Below, in pieces: positions 1 through 5,617 of a stretch of DNA of 6,326 bases. The notes beneath the pieces are model-generated. The model had not been told where the DNA came from. It saw only the letters and a list, made by a program, of their open reading frames with translations, and ran no database searches. The first letter of the stretch is position 1. The number at the start of each line of letters is the position of its first letter. The translations under genes and the position numbers were made by a program. This DNA comes from GCA-003244245 sp035997545 (GTDB lineage Bacteria; Actinomycetota; Actinomycetes; Mycobacteriales; Pseudonocardiaceae), in assembly GCA_035997545.1 (NCBI GenBank), contig DASYIL010000175.1:1-6326 (forward strand), given 5' to 3'.

Positions 1-1
1 C

Positions 2-73
2 GAACGCCGCCGCGCCGGGGAGGCCATCTCCACCGCGTTCACCGAGTCCGCGGTCAACCAGGTGATCAGCAAG
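2..73 (+). pseudogene. IS transposase, left-hand fragment of a C-terminus (interrupted gene)
   Basis: The frame starting at base 2 reads ERRRAGEAISTAF followed by TESAVNQVISK. This resembles the region close to the C-terminus of DDE-type transposases, most like the ISKra4 group as I recall it, where the text normally continues RM-KKQQMRW-GAHLLLQ-R. That continuation is missing here but appears in the right order at 3948-4124, so the gene was split by the insertion described below. The frame runs on past the junction through unrelated residues (PIARTTWRHADP) to a TGA at 131-133, so any product would be truncated. The 5' part of the gene is outside the window. That the two halves were once one gene is a strong inference; the IS family name is only moderately sure. 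Confidence 0.72.
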
Positions 74-81
74 CCTATTGC

Positions 82-89
82 CCGAACTA
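82..89 (+). repeat. Left terminal inverted repeat, candidate recombinase core arm
   Basis: CCGAACTA is the exact reverse complement of TAGTTCGG at 3934-3941. It lies 9 bases after the last codon that matches the interrupted transposase. In an excised circle the two copies would face each other across a short spacer, the usual layout of a tyrosine recombinase core site. Eight bases alone could match by chance; the position beside both junctions is what gives it weight. Confidence 0.55.
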
Positions 90-146
90 CGTGGCGACAC
101 GCCGATCCGGTGCCGGTGACTGCTGGCCAGTGAGCGGTAGACCTGC

Positions 147-161
147 TCCACCGTGATCATG
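147..161 (+). repeat. Left subterminal repeat, matched near the right end
   Basis: CTCCACCGTGAT (147-158) recurs as a direct copy at 3854-3865. The overlapping GTGATCATG (153-161) recurs inverted as CATGATCAC at 3840-3848. Both partners lie within about 110 bases of the right end of the element, so they may be secondary binding sites for the recombinases. Chance cannot be ruled out at this length, and the right copy overlaps coding sequence. Confidence 0.3.
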
Positions 162-164
162 AAG

Positions 165-171
165 GGTGGAG
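165..171 (+). promoter_or_regulatory. Ribosome binding site that decides the TTG start at 179
   Basis: GGTGGAG ends 7 bases before the TTG at 179. No ATG or GTG lies in this frame between the upstream stop at 131-133 and 179; the ATG at 159 is in another frame. The spacing therefore supports TTG as the start codon. Confidence 0.6.
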
Positions 172-178
172 CAGAGCG

Positions 179-1429
179 TTGTTTGACGATGTGGAGCGGG
201 ACATCGGCTCGATCCGGCTGCCCCGCTGGGGCCGGGTCGTGTCGGCTGAGGGGGTTGTGCCGTGGCTGGTGGTTGATGACGGCGGCGTGCCGGTGGAGCC
301 GATCCGCCGGTATCTGAGCGACTTCGTCGCACGCGACACGAGTACCGGGTCGGTGCGCAGTTACGCCTATGCGCTGATGCGCTGGTGGAGGTGGTTACGA
401 GCGGTCGATGTCGCGTGGGATAAGGCCACGCCGGCCGAGGTCCGTGATCTGGTGCTGTGGTTGAAGCAGGCCCGTAAGCACAACCAGCGGCGGCCCCGTT
501 CGACCTCGGTCGCGACGGTCGGTACGGTCAATCCGGTCACCCGCAAACGGTACTTCGGTGACCAGTACGAACCCCGGACGATCCGGCATTCCAACGCCGT
601 GATCAGGGCGTTTTACGAGTACTGGATTGAGGATGTCGGCACCGGCCCGCTGATCAATCCGGTTCAACTCGCTCGACGCGGCCGCCGGCCGAACGCGCAC
701 CACAACCCGCTGGAGCCATTCAGGCCCGAAGGCAAGATTCGCTACAACCCGAAGGTCCCCAAACGCCAGGTCCGCGAGATTCCGGATAATCGGTGGACAG
801 AGTTGTTCGCGGGTCTGCGGTCGAACCGGGACCGGGCGATCCTCGCCCTGACGGTCAGCAATGGTGTCCGCGCCGCTGAGGTCCTCGGGGTTCGGGGCGT
901 GGACCTGGACTGGGGTGACCAGCTCGTGCGGGTCATCCGCAAGGGCAGCGGCGCCGAGCAGTGGCTGCCGGCCAGCCCGGAGGCCTTCGTCTGGATTCGT
1001 CTCTACCTGGCTGAGCTGGCCACCCCGCTCGACCCGAACGAACCGCTGTGGTGGACGCTGCGCCGCCGCGATCGGGGTGGGGGCCCGCGGCGGCAGCCGT
1101 TGAACTACGACGCGCTGCGCGCGGTGTTCCGCCGGGTCAACGAACTGCTGGGCACCAACTACTCGATGCACGACCTGCGCCACACGGCATCGCTACGCAT
1201 GGCCCGCGACGAAACCCTGTCACTGAAAGATGTGCAGGTCATCCTCGGTCACGCACACCTGTCCACCACCGCCGACGTCTACATGATCGAAGACGAAGTA
1301 GAGGTCATCCGCCGGGTGCAGCAACACCTTATCGACCGCGAGCACCGAGCCCAGCAGCCGCCCGCGCCTGTCGCCGCCGGCTATGACGCCGCCGACCTGG
1401 AAATCCTGCTGGGAGACGCCCGATCATGA
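179..1429 (+). CDS. Tyrosine recombinase/integrase, TnpA-like (Tn554 type)
   Basis: A 416-residue site-specific recombinase that would cut and rejoin DNA through a 3'-phosphotyrosine intermediate, moving the surrounding element. An N-terminal SAM-like core-binding domain covers roughly residues 40-170 (RRYLSDF, SVRSYAYALMRWWRWL). The catalytic domain begins near 200 and has the full set of active-site residues: R231 in NGVRAAEVLG, K255 in IRKGSG, H331 and R334 in HDLRHT, H358 in LGHAH, and the nucleophile Y368 in TADVYM. Tn554 TnpA is about 360 residues, so this one is somewhat longer. It starts at TTG with a good ribosome binding site buried in a hairpin, and its last four bases (ATGA) overlap the start of the second recombinase, so the two are translationally coupled and probably work together. 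One TTA leucine codon lies at 395-397. No lesion is visible and the enzyme looks active. Confidence 0.9.
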   Translation: MFDDVERDIGSIRLPRWGRVVSAEGVVPWLVVDDGGVPVEPIRRYLSDFVARDTSTGSVRSYAYALMRWWRWLRAVDVAWDKATPAEVRDLVLWLKQARKHNQRRPRSTSVATVGTVNPVTRKRYFGDQYEPRTIRHSNAVIRAFYEYWIEDVGTGPLINPVQLARRGRRPNAHHNPLEPFRPEGKIRYNPKVPKRQVREIPDNRWTELFAGLRSNRDRAILALTVSNGVRAAEVLGVRGVDLDWGDQLVRVIRKGSGAEQWLPASPEAFVWIRLYLAELATPLDPNEPLWWTLRRRDRGGGPRRQPLNYDALRAVFRRVNELLGTNYSMHDLRHTASLRMARDETLSLKDVQVILGHAHLSTTADVYMIEDEVEVIRRVQQHLIDREHRAQQPPAPVAAGYDAADLEILLGDARS

Positions 1430-3864
1430 CAGCCACGCCCCCAGCACAGCAGCAGCGGTTTCGATCCAGCTCTCGCCGGCAGAGCGTGTTCAAACAGCAT
1501 GATCACCTGGTGGTGGCCCGGGCTGTTGTCACGGCACGGGACACGCTGTCGATCAGTTCGGTTCTTGAGCTGTTTCCCACGCTGCCGAACTGGCCAAAAA
1601 GCGCGCTCTTCGGGCATCGAGCGGGCCACGTCCACGGCGCTCGCACGATCTTGGAGTGGCTGGAGGGCCATCCAGGCCACGGCTGGCAGGATCGCTGGCT
1701 GGTCTGCGGCGCCGATCGCAACCTCGACTGGATCGACCCCTTCATCGTCGAAGACTGTTCGCGCAATCCGACCACGCAGCGAGCAGAGCTGACCGCCGGG
1801 CTCACCAGCCTGTTGCTCTGCCGGATTTTCCTGCCCAGTTATGACTTCCTGGCCTCCTACAAGGCGTACAAGCTCTACGAGTACACCCGGCAAGTCTTCC
1901 GGCCGGAGCTGTTCGCCCGGATCGAGGCGAGTGCCCAGCAGTTTGAAGGACAGCCACGTCGCATCCGCGACGCGCTCGCGATGATCAGCAAGCTGGTGCT
2001 GCACACCGGTCGTGATGCTGACGCAATCACCGCCGACGACCTGTTGGCTTACCGCACTTGGCACCTGCGACGGCCCAAGGCCGTCGAGGGCGGCACCCCC
2101 GGACTGTCACTGGCATGGGCCGCGCTGCGCGGTGTCGCTGACCTCGGGGAACACCCCACTATCAAGGAAGCGGTCCGGTTTGGCCAGCGGCCCACCACCG
2201 AACTGGTGGACGCCTACAACATCGGGTGCAAGCCCATCCGGGATCTGCTGGTCCGCTACCTGGACGAGCGCCGCCCCTGCCTGGACTACAGCAGCTTCAC
2301 CGGGTTGGTCGGCGCCCTGGCCGGAACCTTCTGGGCAGACATCGAACACCACCACCCCGGCATCGACAGCCTGCACCTTCCCGAACAGGTCGCCGAAGGC
2401 TGGAAGTCGCGTCTGCGGACCGTGGTTGGACGGGACGGCGCGACTCGGCCACGCGGGGACTACATCCAGCTGTTGATGCCGATCCGCGGGTTCTATCGCG
2501 ATATTCAGGAGTGGGCGCACGATGACCCCTACTGGGTCCAATGGAGCGCCCCAAGCCCGGTCCGCAAGCGCGACACCGCCGGCGCCCAGAAGGCCAAACG
2601 CAAGACCACCGCCGCTATGCACCAGCGTGTCCGTGAGCGACTACCGCACTTGCCGGTCCTAGTCGATGAGGCTGAACGGCACAAGGCCGAACAGGCCGCG
2701 TTCTTAGCGGCAGCCGAGCAGGCCGCGGTCGGGCAGACGTTCAGCCACGCAGGCCAAGACTACTGTCGTACCAGGCCGCAGGCATACCAGACCCGCTACT
2801 ACCGCGACTGCGTTCCCCCAGTCCAGGTCGAGGATCTGACTACCGGCGAGATCATCGACGTCGGCAGGAGGGAACACGACGCGTTTTGGGCCTGGGCGAG
2901 CATCGAGGTCTTGCGACACACCGGCGTCCGGATCGAGGAGTTGCTGGAGATCACCCACCTCGGGTTGGTGTCCTACAAGCTGCCCGACACCGGTGAAATC
3001 GTGCCGATGTTGCAGATCGTTCCCTCGAAGGGCAACGAGGAACGCCTGCTTCTCGTCGGCCCGGAACTCGCGAGCGTCTTAGCCACCATCATCACCCGCC
3101 TGCGGAACGAGAACGGCGGAACGGTGCCCCTCACCACCCGCTACGACCCACACGAACGCGTGACTGGGCCGGCGTTGCCGCACCTGTTCCAGCACCGTCG
3201 TGGGTGGCGCTGGGAAGTCCCCAGCCAAGCCACCATCCAGAAGTGGATCACGCAGACCTTGAGCCGCGTGGATCTCACCGACACGGCCGGTCAGCCGCTG
3301 CGCTACACCGCCCACGACTTCCGGAGAATCTTCGCCTCAGACGCCGTCGCCAGTGGCCTACCAGTCCACATCGTTGCCCGGCTATTGGGACACAAGAACC
3401 TCAACACCAGCCAGGCGTACATCGCTGTCTTCGACGAGGATCTTGTTCGGGCCTACCGGACGTTCCTCGACAACCGGCGGTCCCTGCGCCCGGAAGCCGA
3501 GTACCGCAAGCCCACCGAACAGGAGTGGCGCGACTTCCAAGCGCACTTCCAAGCACGCAAGCTGGAACTGGGTGAATGCGGGCGTCCCTATGGCTCGACC
3601 TGCAAACACGAACACTCGTGCTTACGATGCCCAAGTCTTCGGCTGGCGCCCACCGCTCGCCCGCGGCTCGTGGAGATCATCGCTAATCTGAGAGACCGAA
3701 TCAGTGAAGCCAAGCTCAACGGCTGGTTAGGTGAAGTCGAGGGCTTGAAGGTCAGTCTGGAGGCCGCTTCCCGGAAACTGGTCAGCCTGGACCGCGCGCA
3801 AGACCGACAACCCAACGGCCCAACCAACCTAGGCATCCCCATGATCACTGACCCTCCACCGTGA
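1426..3864 (+). CDS. Large tyrosine recombinase, TnpB-like (Tn554 type), with C-terminal Cys/His motif
   Basis: An 812-residue recombinase, longer than Tn554 TnpB (about 630). The long N-terminal half (about 1-430) has no motif I can name; it probably holds the core-binding and partner-contact domains. The catalytic domain lies at about 470-690 with every expected residue: R502 in HTGVRIEEL, K535 in VPSKGNEER, H630 and R633 in AHDFRR, H656 in LLGHKN, and the nucleophile Y665 in SQAYI. A cysteine/histidine cluster follows (C718, C726, H728, H730, C732, C735; CGRPYGSTCKHEHSCLRC), a likely zinc-binding module of the kind I associate with TnpB-like recombinases, and then a charged, probably helical tail. 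ATG at 1426 overlaps the upstream stop (ATGA), implying coupled translation and a joint reaction at the two element ends. Four TTA codons occur (2704, 3079, 3622, 3727). The frame is intact. Confidence 0.9.
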   Translation: MTATPPAQQQRFRSSSRRQSVFKQHDHLVVARAVVTARDTLSISSVLELFPTLPNWPKSALFGHRAGHVHGARTILEWLEGHPGHGWQDRWLVCGADRNLDWIDPFIVEDCSRNPTTQRAELTAGLTSLLLCRIFLPSYDFLASYKAYKLYEYTRQVFRPELFARIEASAQQFEGQPRRIRDALAMISKLVLHTGRDADAITADDLLAYRTWHLRRPKAVEGGTPGLSLAWAALRGVADLGEHPTIKEAVRFGQRPTTELVDAYNIGCKPIRDLLVRYLDERRPCLDYSSFTGLVGALAGTFWADIEHHHPGIDSLHLPEQVAEGWKSRLRTVVGRDGATRPRGDYIQLLMPIRGFYRDIQEWAHDDPYWVQWSAPSPVRKRDTAGAQKAKRKTTAAMHQRVRERLPHLPVLVDEAERHKAEQAAFLAAAEQAAVGQTFSHAGQDYCRTRPQAYQTRYYRDCVPPVQVEDLTTGEIIDVGRREHDAFWAWASIEVLRHTGVRIEELLEITHLGLVSYKLPDTGEIVPMLQIVPSKGNEERLLLVGPELASVLATIITRLRNENGGTVPLTTRYDPHERVTGPALPHLFQHRRGWRWEVPSQATIQKWITQTLSRVDLTDTAGQPLRYTAHDFRRIFASDAVASGLPVHIVARLLGHKNLNTSQAYIAVFDEDLVRAYRTFLDNRRSLRPEAEYRKPTEQEWRDFQAHFQARKLELGECGRPYGSTCKHEHSCLRCPSLRLAPTARPRLVEIIANLRDRISEAKLNGWLGEVEGLKVSLEAASRKLVSLDRAQDRQPNGPTNLGIPMITDPPP

Positions 3865-3865
3865 T
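3840..3865 (+). repeat. Right subterminal repeat cluster
   Basis: This stretch at the very end of the large recombinase gene contains CATGATCAC (3840-3848, inverted partner at 153-161) and CTCCACCGTGAT (3854-3865, direct partner at 147-158). ATCAC (3844-3848) and GTGAT (3861-3865) can also pair with each other. These could be recombinase arm sites near the right end, but the matches are short. Confidence 0.3.
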
Positions 3866-3933
3866 GAGCCCCGCGCCGCTGACCGGCTCGACACAGAGAT
3901 CACGTGCGGCCCAGGCACGACCACCAACCTCGC

Positions 3934-3941
3934 TAGTTCGG
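3934..3941 (+). repeat. Right terminal inverted repeat, candidate recombinase core arm
   Basis: TAGTTCGG is the inverted partner of CCGAACTA at 82-89. It is followed by six A residues (3942-3947) and then by the resumed transposase codons (CGC ATG GTC). The A6 run is a candidate six-base coupling sequence between element and target, the counterpart of TATTGC at 76-81 on the left. Confidence 0.55.
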
Positions 3942-3947
3942 AAAAAA

Positions 3948-4124
3948 CGCATGGTCAAAAAACAACAGATGCGCTGGACCCCACAAGGTGCCCACCTGCT
4001 ACTTCAGATCCGCACCCGAGTCCTCAACGACCAACTCGCCGACGACTTCCACCGTTGGTATCCCGGATTCACCCACTCGACCTCGGAAGCGGACACACTG
4101 GGCGATCAGCTGTTGGCCGCGTAG
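3948..4124 (+). pseudogene. IS transposase, right-hand fragment (C-terminal end of the interrupted gene)
   Basis: The frame reads RMVKKQQMRW, then TPQGAHLLLQIRTRVLNDQL, then ADDFHRWYPGF, and ends at TAG 4122-4124. This is the C-terminal tail I expect directly after the NQVISK seen at 56-73. Joining K (71-73) to R (3948-3950) restores the frame with no missing residue. KKQQMRW and the GAHLLLQ-R segment are the recognisable conserved parts. The final residues (THSTSEADTLGDQLLAA) are variable tail. The piece has no start codon or ribosome binding site of its own. It shows that the recombinase element landed in a transposase gene; the transposase itself can no longer be made. Confidence 0.7.
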
Positions 4125-4319
4125 CTCCCACGGTTTGCCCCGCTCTCCCGACCAACCGCGCCGACCACATCTGGCGTTGTTTTTGCACCGGTTGGACCTG
4201 CTACCTGTTGACGCACCCGGGGAAACTCGGTGGCAGCCTCGCGCGAGCATCCTCACCCCTTAGCCAAGCCACCGATCGCGCCAGACGCAAGGATCTGCTG
4301 AGCTGAAAGGACGAGGCAC
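4125..4319. other. Non-coding stretch: presumed IS tail and leader of the graspetide operon
   Basis: Open frames cross this 195-base interval in every phase, but none has a recognisable family or a good start, so I see no gene. It should contain the right end of the broken IS, whose terminal repeat cannot be identified without the left end, and the promoter of the tgm genes. The best -35-like hexamer is TTGACG at 4208-4213, but no acceptable -10 follows at 17-18 bases, so I do not call a promoter. No terminator hairpin with a T-run was found. Confidence 0.5.
4306..4311 (+). promoter_or_regulatory. Ribosome binding site of the precursor gene
   Basis: AAAGGA lies 8 bases ahead of the ATG at 4320, a strong and well-spaced Shine-Dalgarno sequence. 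It supports this start over the internal GTG at 4380, which has no comparable site. Confidence 0.65.
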
Positions 4320-4655
4320 ATGGCTTCTGCCGACGATCCCAGCCGCTGCGAGGTCGCGGACGATAACCCGTTGTCGTCGGTGAGCCTACGCTACAGCCTG
4401 CGCCCGGCGGTCACCGCTGACGGGCCGGGGCCGCACGAGACGCGTCCGTTTGGACTGCGGTTCGCGCGTTCCATGCCCTGCGCGGTCCGTCCGGCGGTGC
4501 GCTACTGCCACCGGTTGCAGGTTGCGGTCGACGACACCGGCCGGCCACTGATCGAGTCGGTGGAGAAGAAGAAACCCAAGGAGTGGGAGAGCAAAACCTA
4601 CAGCGATGGGGACGAAGGTCAGGAAGAGGACTGCTGGGGGTGGGAAGAGCAGTGA
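4320..4655 (+). CDS. tgmA: Graspetide precursor peptide (putative ATP-grasp-modified RiPP)
   Basis: A 111-residue precursor that the two downstream enzymes should modify. Residues 1-41 are a variable N-terminal extension. Residues 42-49 read RPFGLRFA, the P-F/W-G-L-R type leader motif that ATP-grasp ligases bind. Residues 68-79 (QVAVDDTGRPLI) form a linker of the kind seen in these precursors. The candidate core is about 82-111. It has possible donor side chains first (K83, K84, K85, K87, S91, K92, T93, S95), then a dense acidic acceptor segment (D96 to E110: SDGDEGQEEDCWGWEEQ). D96-G97 is an Asp-Gly pair, the chemistry favoured for aspartimide formation by the methyltransferase. C105, W106 and W108 also lie in the tail. 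No leader cleavage site can be assigned. The identity rests on the leader motif, core composition and position directly before an ATP-grasp/methyltransferase pair; the function of the product is unknown. It overlaps the next gene by GTGA. Confidence 0.8.
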   Translation: MASADDPSRCEVADDNPLSSVSLRYSLRPAVTADGPGPHETRPFGLRFARSMPCAVRPAVRYCHRLQVAVDDTGRPLIESVEKKKPKEWESKTYSDGDEGQEEDCWGWEEQ

Positions 4656-5617
4656 CTGTCCTGGTCATAGCCCAGCAGGCCGACACGACCGTCGATGCCG
4701 TCATACGCGAGCTGATCGCCAGGGACGTTGCGGTGTTTCGCGCGGACACCGCGTGGTTTCCCCGTGAGCTGGTGCTCGATGCACGTCTGAGCAGTGACGG
4801 CCGGTGGACGGGAGAGCTGCGAACTGACCACCGCAGGGTGGATCTTGAGGACATCAGCTCGATCTGGTACCGCGGACCTGGCGCCTTCTGCTTCGCTGAG
4901 GGCATGACCGACGTCGAACGGGCCTACGCCCACCGGGAGGCCCGCCTCGGCCTCGGCGGGGTACTGGCCAGCTTGGACGTTGGGTGGGTCAACCACCCCA
5001 ACCGATCTGCCGACGCCATCTACAAGCCGCTGCAACTGGCTACCGCGGCTCGCTGCGGGTTGACCATCGTGCCAACCGTGGTCACGAACAGCGCCGAGGC
5101 GGTACGCAGGCTCGTCGCCGACAGTCCCCACGGCGTGGTGCGGAAGTCTCTAGGGCCCAGCACGGTGACTGAAGGCGGGACGCTGACGGTGGCCTTCACC
5201 CATCGGCTCAGCACCGCCGATCTGGCCGACCTGACGGGTGTTGACGCCACTGCGACACAAGCCCAGCACTGGGTGGACAAGATCCACGAGGCGCGCGTGG
5301 TCGTGGTCGGGCAGCGCATGTTCACGATCCTGATCCGAGCCGGCTCGGATGCGTCGTGGGTGGACTGGCGCGCCGACTACCCGGCACTGAACTACGAGTG
5401 GGTGGACACTCCGCCCGAGGTGGAGAAGGGCCTGCGCGCCTACCTCGACGAGCTGAGCCTGGCCTACGCTGCCATCGACTTCGCTATTGACGCTGACGGA
5501 CAGTGGGTGTTTCTGGAGTCCAACAGCTCAGGCCAGTACTTCTGGCTCGAGACGCACACGGGGGCGCCTATCACCGCCGCGCTGAGCGAGTTGCTGGCCC
5601 AGGGAGCGCGCCGATGA
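4652..5617 (+). CDS. tgmB: ATP-grasp ribosomal peptide maturase (graspetide ligase)
   Basis: A 321-residue ATP-dependent ligase expected to activate Asp/Glu side chains of the precursor as acyl phosphates and join them to Ser/Thr hydroxyls (esters) or Lys amines (amides), making macrocycles. Visible landmarks: N-terminal MTVLVIAQQADTTVDAVI with a pre-ATP-grasp fold; SSIWYRGPGAF at 69-79; WVNHPN at 112-117; VVRKSLG with K165, the likely nucleotide-binding lysine; DKIHEARVVVVG at 209-220; and AAIDFAID followed by VFLESNSSGQ, where E289 and N291 are the likely Mg2+ ligands. The length is normal for the family. GTG at 4652 is chosen because it overlaps the precursor stop as GTGA, follows a purine-rich GGGAAG, and gives the usual short N-terminus. 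An in-frame GTG at 4583 would add 23 low-complexity residues lying over the precursor core and is unlikely. It is related to the microviridin ligases MdnB/MdnC, but the neighbours place it in the TgmB branch. Confidence 0.88.
   Translation: MTVLVIAQQADTTVDAVIRELIARDVAVFRADTAWFPRELVLDARLSSDGRWTGELRTDHRRVDLEDISSIWYRGPGAFCFAEGMTDVERAYAHREARLGLGGVLASLDVGWVNHPNRSADAIYKPLQLATAARCGLTIVPTVVTNSAEAVRRLVADSPHGVVRKSLGPSTVTEGGTLTVAFTHRLSTADLADLTGVDATATQAQHWVDKIHEARVVVVGQRMFTILIRAGSDASWVDWRADYPALNYEWVDTPPEVEKGLRAYLDELSLAYAAIDFAIDADGQWVFLESNSSGQYFWLETHTGAPITAALSELLAQGARR
5601..5606 (+). promoter_or_regulatory. Ribosome binding site of the methyltransferase gene
   Basis: AGGGAG sits 7 bases before the ATG at 5614, inside the end of the ATP-grasp gene. 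It fixes the start and supports coupled translation. Confidence 0.6.

Larger units (their letters stand above)
143..174 (+). promoter_or_regulatory. Perfect 10-bp hairpin covering the ribosome binding site of the first recombinase
   Basis: CTGCTCCACC (143-152) and GGTGGAGCAG (165-174) are exact reverse complements separated by a 12-base loop containing the palindrome TGATCA. The right arm contains the Shine-Dalgarno sequence GGTGGAG (165-171), so folding of the mRNA would hide the ribosome binding site. The TTG start at 179 lies just outside the stem. An RNA that reads in from outside the element would contain both arms and translate poorly, as is known for IS10 and IS50, whereas a transcript starting inside the hairpin would not. 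That role is inference. The palindrome could instead be a DNA binding site for the recombinase or a regulator. Confidence 0.6.
74..3947 (+). mobile_element. Tn554-like element with two tyrosine recombinases, inserted in an IS transposase gene
   Basis: The element carries two overlapping tyrosine recombinase genes and little else. It is bounded by an 8-bp perfect inverted repeat (82-89 and 3934-3941) and flanked by the two halves of one transposase reading frame (ISK ending at 73, RMVKKQQ starting at 3948). No target-site duplication is apparent, which fits a tyrosine-recombinase mechanism rather than a DDE one. The exact crossover cannot be fixed: on the left it lies within about 71-81 and on the right within about 3942-3947. 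Tn554 relatives normally carry tnpA, tnpB and tnpC. Here no tnpC is seen and there is no cargo gene, so this is either a minimal two-gene version or a derivative that lost its third gene. Confidence 0.72.
3861..4124 (+). other. Chimeric reading frame: element tail fused to the transposase C-terminus
   Basis: A frame opens at GTG 3861 (or ATG 3864, which overlaps the upstream TGA as TGATG) and runs without a stop across the right junction into the transposase remnant. About 29 residues come from the element (MMSPAPLTGSTQRSRAAQAR and a few more) and 58 from the IS. The start overlaps the previous stop exactly where tnpC would start in a Tn554-like operon, and QRSRAAQAR vaguely recalls the N-terminus of TnpC-like accessory proteins, but the element ends before any such protein could be completed. 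I therefore treat it as an accident of insertion. It may still be translated by coupling to the recombinase gene; a function is unlikely. Confidence 0.35.

Noticed and set aside
395..1183. Long minus-strand frame of 262 codons
   Set aside because: It lies wholly opposite the first recombinase, has no recognisable motif, and is explained by high-GC codon structure on the other strand.
4208..4236. Possible sigma-70-type promoter (TTGACG followed by TGGCAG)
   Set aside because: The -10 candidate is a poor match at any acceptable spacing, so only the -35-like half is supported.
4055..4306. Small frames across the gap between the IS remnant and the precursor
   Set aside because: No family resemblance, no convincing ribosome binding site, and several overlapping frames are open at once, as expected by chance in GC-rich DNA.
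4583..4651. Earlier GTG start for the ATP-grasp gene
   Set aside because: It would add 23 low-complexity residues lying over the precursor core. The GTG at 4652 has a GTGA overlap, a purine-rich site and the normal N-terminus.
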